A stretch of 64,000 nt of DNA from JAVBQL01 sp031549085 (lineage in GTDB: Bacteria; Spirochaetota; GWE2-31-10; MWDO01), in contig JAVBQL010000013.1 of assembly GCA_031549085.1 (NCBI GenBank), forward strand, positions 124,001 through 188,000, read 5' to 3'. Below are positions 62,001-64,000 of the stretch, piece after piece. A model generated the notes under the pieces. That model saw only the letters and a program-made list of their open reading frames with translations, was not told the DNA's origin and ran no database searches. A program made the translations under genes and the position numbers. How positions within the stretch are numbered: position 1 is the stretch's first letter; every line of letters begins with the position of its first letter.

Positions 62001-62083
62001 CTGAGCAGTGGAAATTCAGTGGCGGCGATATGGCAACAGATCCGTTGGTAATTGACGAAACTGATATTATAACTGTAAACTAG
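59060..62083 (+). CDS. GH13 alpha-amylase-type lipoprotein, multidomain
   Basis: A 1007-residue secreted glycoside hydrolase. Lipobox LSINC (Cys25); a chitobiase C-terminal-like module (about 45-125; YYTTDETEPTELSTKYNGPI); the GH13 barrel (about 145-560) with DIVVNH, GIDGYRIDTV (nucleophile Asp385), SFGEAW (acid/base Glu426) and FVDNHDMERL (Asp498); a C-beta domain; a linker Ig-like stretch (about 685-790); and a C-terminal glucodextranase-type binding module (about 790-1005; TDPENDDTGPSGHTYALP). It would degrade alpha-glucans outside the inner membrane. ATG 59060 behind AAGGAG is chosen over TTG 59039. Confidence 0.93.
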   Translation: MIYKHKKINLLLFLTIFIFLLSINCTPESSGGDEGSGSNINTTTTTIVNYPTFSPIGGFYKEAQTVTIAHKDSADIYYTTDETEPTELSTKYNGPITVNTQCVIRAMALLADGTKRYAMTAFDFDLDRATDYSGTAIASPNWQDQIIYFLMTDRFYNGDTANDNDGDSFDETLVLPGQVESGYNGGDLKGIEAKLDYIKNLGATAVWLTPPIKNQVSEGNYHGFHGYWASDFTKVDFHAGTLADYQSLVNSAHDKNMYIIQDIVVNHVGDYMKIGRPITAAMLKNKPLSTSVFEQTPNSVPYKYPEQLPWKMNDPNLYTVDELTNSSFYNWNPKIANFTDKNQTLTYQMSDLDDIKTTNNVVRNLLRGYFRYWIDKAGIDGYRIDTVMYVEPDFFEDFINGTETKNKGVREYAKDVGKNDFISFGEAWTDSDTINASYTKSGSKKRIDGAIYFPLNIALRDVFGGGRPTSNISNVLNQRYTVGYDNPDKLITFVDNHDMERLLKDTDEKMVKAAYAIIMTIPGVPQIYYGVEQGFDVGRRQAMFAGGYDGLMGTNATDLFTESGNWYDFFKDIIALRKNNRVFRYNQLDIVKDSGSAGLFSYKITEKDSSGALEKGIDKEALIIANTSESDKFLSINSGFEAGDKISILQPSTAGFPSDIVVQNGGSINVLIPAKGYGIYMLKAKGETVDIDKELINITSSYPTQIEAYDFTIDGTVDTSITLPKNIKIVLNDNFNSAVTESITATPFSITYDLSSCTNGINTITLLMDNGGGVYASSNTVSFSYVRPYVKIATITDPENDDTGPSGHTYALPTDTTFKGQMDITKVEVYQSGTSLRLDISTRTMSKVWNPTTNMFDHVMFGIFFQKPGSSTGCALYPKHNYTLPDSFKWDYLLKMEGWSSFAYSSVGASATDNGTPVSVAPTSKVDWTGVTTGEKTPGLIQIFVSPESLGSPSSLDGWKIYINTYDADSGQLRGMVTTAPEQWKFSGGDMATDPLVIDETDIITVN

Positions 62084-62110
62084 TTTCATAGAAACTTTTT
62101 TCCTAAACAA

Positions 62111-62157
62111 AAAGGTTCTGTAAAAGATAATTAAAAAACTTTTACAGGGCCTCCTTT
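62111..62157 (+). terminator. Hairpin after the amylase gene
   Basis: CTGTAAAAG (62118-62126) pairs with CTTTTACAG (62139-62147), extended by AAAGG and CCTCCTTT outside. A T run is not immediate, so termination is likely but not certain. Confidence 0.6.
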
Positions 62158-62247
62158 GAAGAATATTGATTGGAATATATTTTTTTTCTAACAGATAGAC
62201 TACTAAATCGTTAAGTTTATTTAATTTAGATTTTTTTAATACACCAA

Positions 62248-64000
62248 CTATGATAGCGCTTCTTTATTAATGATATCCATAAATTGTGATTCATCAACTA
62301 TCTTAACATTGAGCTTTTTCGCTTTATCAAGTTTAGAGCCCGCCTCAGCTCCAGCCAAAAGGTAGCTTGTCTTTGAAGATATTGAATCCATAACAGTTCC
62401 GCCAAAGCTCTCAATAAGCTCTTTTGCCTTTTCACGCGGTTTGAAATTATCAAAACTTCCAGTGATTACCCACTTCGTTCCAGATAGAAAACCTAAATTG
62501 CTGCTATCATCAGTTTCATTACTCTCTAAAACAAAACCATAAGATCTCAATTTATTAATTAATGCTATTAATGATGGATTATTAAAATGTTCAACTATAG
62601 AATTTGCCAAGATTTCGCCAATTCCATCAATTCTTGAAAAGATTGTAGAGTCTCTCTTTGATGCTTCGGCTACTATATTATCTATACTCTTAAATTTTTT
62701 TACCAATAGTTCTGATACCTTTTTACCAATATCTTTTAGACCCAACGAGTAGAGCACTACTTTAAAATCTGTACTCTTTGATTTTTCAACAGCCTCTTTT
62801 ATATTGTTTATCTTTTTATCTTTAAAACCTTCATATAATGAAAGCTTGTCATAATCAAACTCATATATATCTGTAATGCTTTTGACAAACCCCTTATCAA
62901 AAAGGAATTCAATTGTCTTATCACCTAAACTTTCAATATCCATCTGGTCTCTTCCAACAAAATATTGCAATCCACCAAGCACTCTCTTTGGACAAGCCTC
63001 ATTTTTGCAAAAGAGATGTGCTCCATCAGGATATAGTGGCTCCTTGCAGCTTGGACAAACAAGTGGAATCTTAAATGGCTCCAAATGTTCACCCTTCTCT
63101 ATAACCTCTTCTACAGCAGGGATTACATCACCTCTCTTTGATATAGAGACAGTATCTCCTATATTGACACCAATTGCATCTATATAATCCTGGTTATGAA
63201 GTGTTGCCCTTGCAATTGTTGAGCCAGCAAGTTCTACTGGCTTTAAGTTTGCAACAGGGGTTGCCCTGCCTCCACGACCAATTTGAACATCAATAGATTC
63301 AACAACTGTCTCTGCTAAAGGGGCTTCAAACTTGAAAGCTATTGCCCATCTTGGGTGGTGCTCTGTGAAACCAAGCTTATCTCTATCAGGCAGAGAATCA
63401 ATTTTTATAACAAGACCATCTATGTCATATGGGATATTTTTTCTAATATTTTTAAAATTATCAACATAACTAACTGAATCATAGAGGGAACCTGTAACAA
63501 ACTCTTTAGATGAAAAACTCTTTTTCTCACCATTGGAGAAGAAACCAAGATAGTCATTAACTAAAAACCCCTCACTTTTAAGAAAGCTTAATGAGTCTAT
63601 ATGAGAATCAAACTCTTTATCTTCCAATAAAAACAGCTCATAAACAAATATAGAGAGTGGAAAGAGCGCTGTCTCACTGGATTTAATTCGCTTTATTGCT
63701 CCACTTGCAAGGTTACGCGGGTTTGAGTAGAGCCCATTTGCATATTTCTCATTAAATTCAGCAAACTGTTCCCTTTTCATAAAGACTTCACCACGTACAG
63801 CAAACTTTTTTTTATAATTTGTCGTAAGCGGTATACTCTTGATAGTTTTTAAATTGTTGGTAATATCATTGCCTACTTCACCATTACCTCTTGTTAACCC
63901 ATACTCCAAGCCACCATTGTTGTAATAGAGAACAACACTTAAGCCATCTATTTTTGGCTCCACCACAAGAGATAAATCTGAGTTAACCTTCTTTTCGGTC
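62248..64000 (-). CDS. ligA: NAD+-dependent DNA ligase, 5' end cut by window edge
   Basis: At least 584 residues; reading stays open through the right window edge, so the first about 90-110 residues are missing. Adenylation Lys in EPKIDG (codon 63954-63952), GLTRGNGEVGNDITNN, RGEVFMK and LDGLVIK-type (YDIDGLVIKID) motifs; OB fold (GRGGRATPVANLKPVELAGS, LHNQDYI); a four-Cys zinc finger (CPSCKEPLYPDGAHLFCKNE, AC); helix-hairpin-helix repeats; C-terminal BRCT domain (LSGTKWVITGSFDNFKPREK). Essential replication and repair ligase, AMP from NAD+. Confidence 0.95.
   Translation of the reverse strand, partial: TEKKVNSDLSLVVEPKIDGLSVVLYYNNGGLEYGLTRGNGEVGNDITNNLKTIKSIPLTTNYKKKFAVRGEVFMKREQFAEFNEKYANGLYSNPRNLASGAIKRIKSSETALFPLSIFVYELFLLEDKEFDSHIDSLSFLKSEGFLVNDYLGFFSNGEKKSFSSKEFVTGSLYDSVSYVDNFKNIRKNIPYDIDGLVIKIDSLPDRDKLGFTEHHPRWAIAFKFEAPLAETVVESIDVQIGRGGRATPVANLKPVELAGSTIARATLHNQDYIDAIGVNIGDTVSISKRGDVIPAVEEVIEKGEHLEPFKIPLVCPSCKEPLYPDGAHLFCKNEACPKRVLGGLQYFVGRDQMDIESLGDKTIEFLFDKGFVKSITDIYEFDYDKLSLYEGFKDKKINNIKEAVEKSKSTDFKVVLYSLGLKDIGKKVSELLVKKFKSIDNIVAEASKRDSTIFSRIDGIGEILANSIVEHFNNPSLIALINKLRSYGFVLESNETDDSSNLGFLSGTKWVITGSFDNFKPREKAKELIESFGGTVMDSISSKTSYLLAGAEAGSKLDKAKKLNVKIVDESQFMDIINKEALS

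Noticed and set aside
1..64000. tRNA, rRNA, tmRNA, known riboswitches, transposases, integrases
   Set aside because: Intergenic regions were read for GGTTCGAATCC-type T-arms, conserved riboswitch cores and DDE or recombinase proteins; none was found by eye. A covariance-model scan would be needed to exclude small RNAs.

Overview
The window looks like chromosomal DNA of a low-GC, motile, Gram-negative-type bacterium, most probably an anaerobic spirochaete (moderate confidence). Supporting signs are the abundance of lipoproteins and exported TPR proteins, two proteins with WG/KWG ('Leptospira') repeats, a dCache chemoreceptor plus CheW, a sodium-pumping oxaloacetate-decarboxylase-type operon, an indolepyruvate:ferredoxin oxidoreductase subunit and the MEP isoprenoid genes dxs and ispE. 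I saw no rRNA, tRNA, CRISPR array, transposase or phage gene.

Layout. 0-7 kb: edge of a membrane protein, patatin-like lipase, DjlA-like co-chaperone, oadB-oadG-oadA. 7-15 kb: xseB, chemoreceptor, lipoprotein, aminotransferase, flavin reductase, fabF-type synthase, PAS sensor. 15-22 kb: dxs, Na+/solute symporter, VOC protein, iorA-like gene. 22-28 kb: five tandem TPR genes. 28-37 kb: membrane protein, galE, CsgG/TolB-like proteins, ilvBN, methyltransferase, ogt plus a cyclodeaminase-like gene. 38-46 kb: WG-repeat protein, cheW, lipid-linked sugar transferase, a secreted protein, a putative metallopeptidase, a metallophosphoesterase, a P-loop/Asp23 fusion. 46-54 kb: ispE, rsmD, a zinc/coiled-coil membrane protein, ABC-F protein, a small XRE/zinc-ribbon pair, a UDG-superfamily glycosylase and an ankyrin lipoprotein. 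54-58 kb: the conserved block rpmH-rnpA-yidD-yidC-jag, without dnaA beside it. 58-64 kb: long structured leader with a lipoprotein gene, a large GH13 amylase lipoprotein, and ligA running off the right edge.

The intergenic space is dominated by three dispersed repeat families. R1 (terminal consensus around AAAAAGGACGTGG) abuts gene starts and ends. R2 is a long hairpin of at least 170 bp whose apical stem varies between copies but stays self-complementary, i.e. it covaries. R3 is a GC-rich small hairpin next to a conserved AT-rich arm.

The most unusual single observation is that rnpA, normally essential, is readable only through a -1 shift at a run of ten A residues followed at once by two inverted repeats. 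This may be programmed frameshifting, transcriptional slippage or a sequence error. Other points of interest are the covarying R2 hairpins, the roughly 310-nt multi-hairpin leader before the lipoprotein at 58439, an internally duplicated mini zinc-ribbon protein opposite an XRE regulator with a palindromic operator, and a P-loop NTPase fused to an Asp23 domain.
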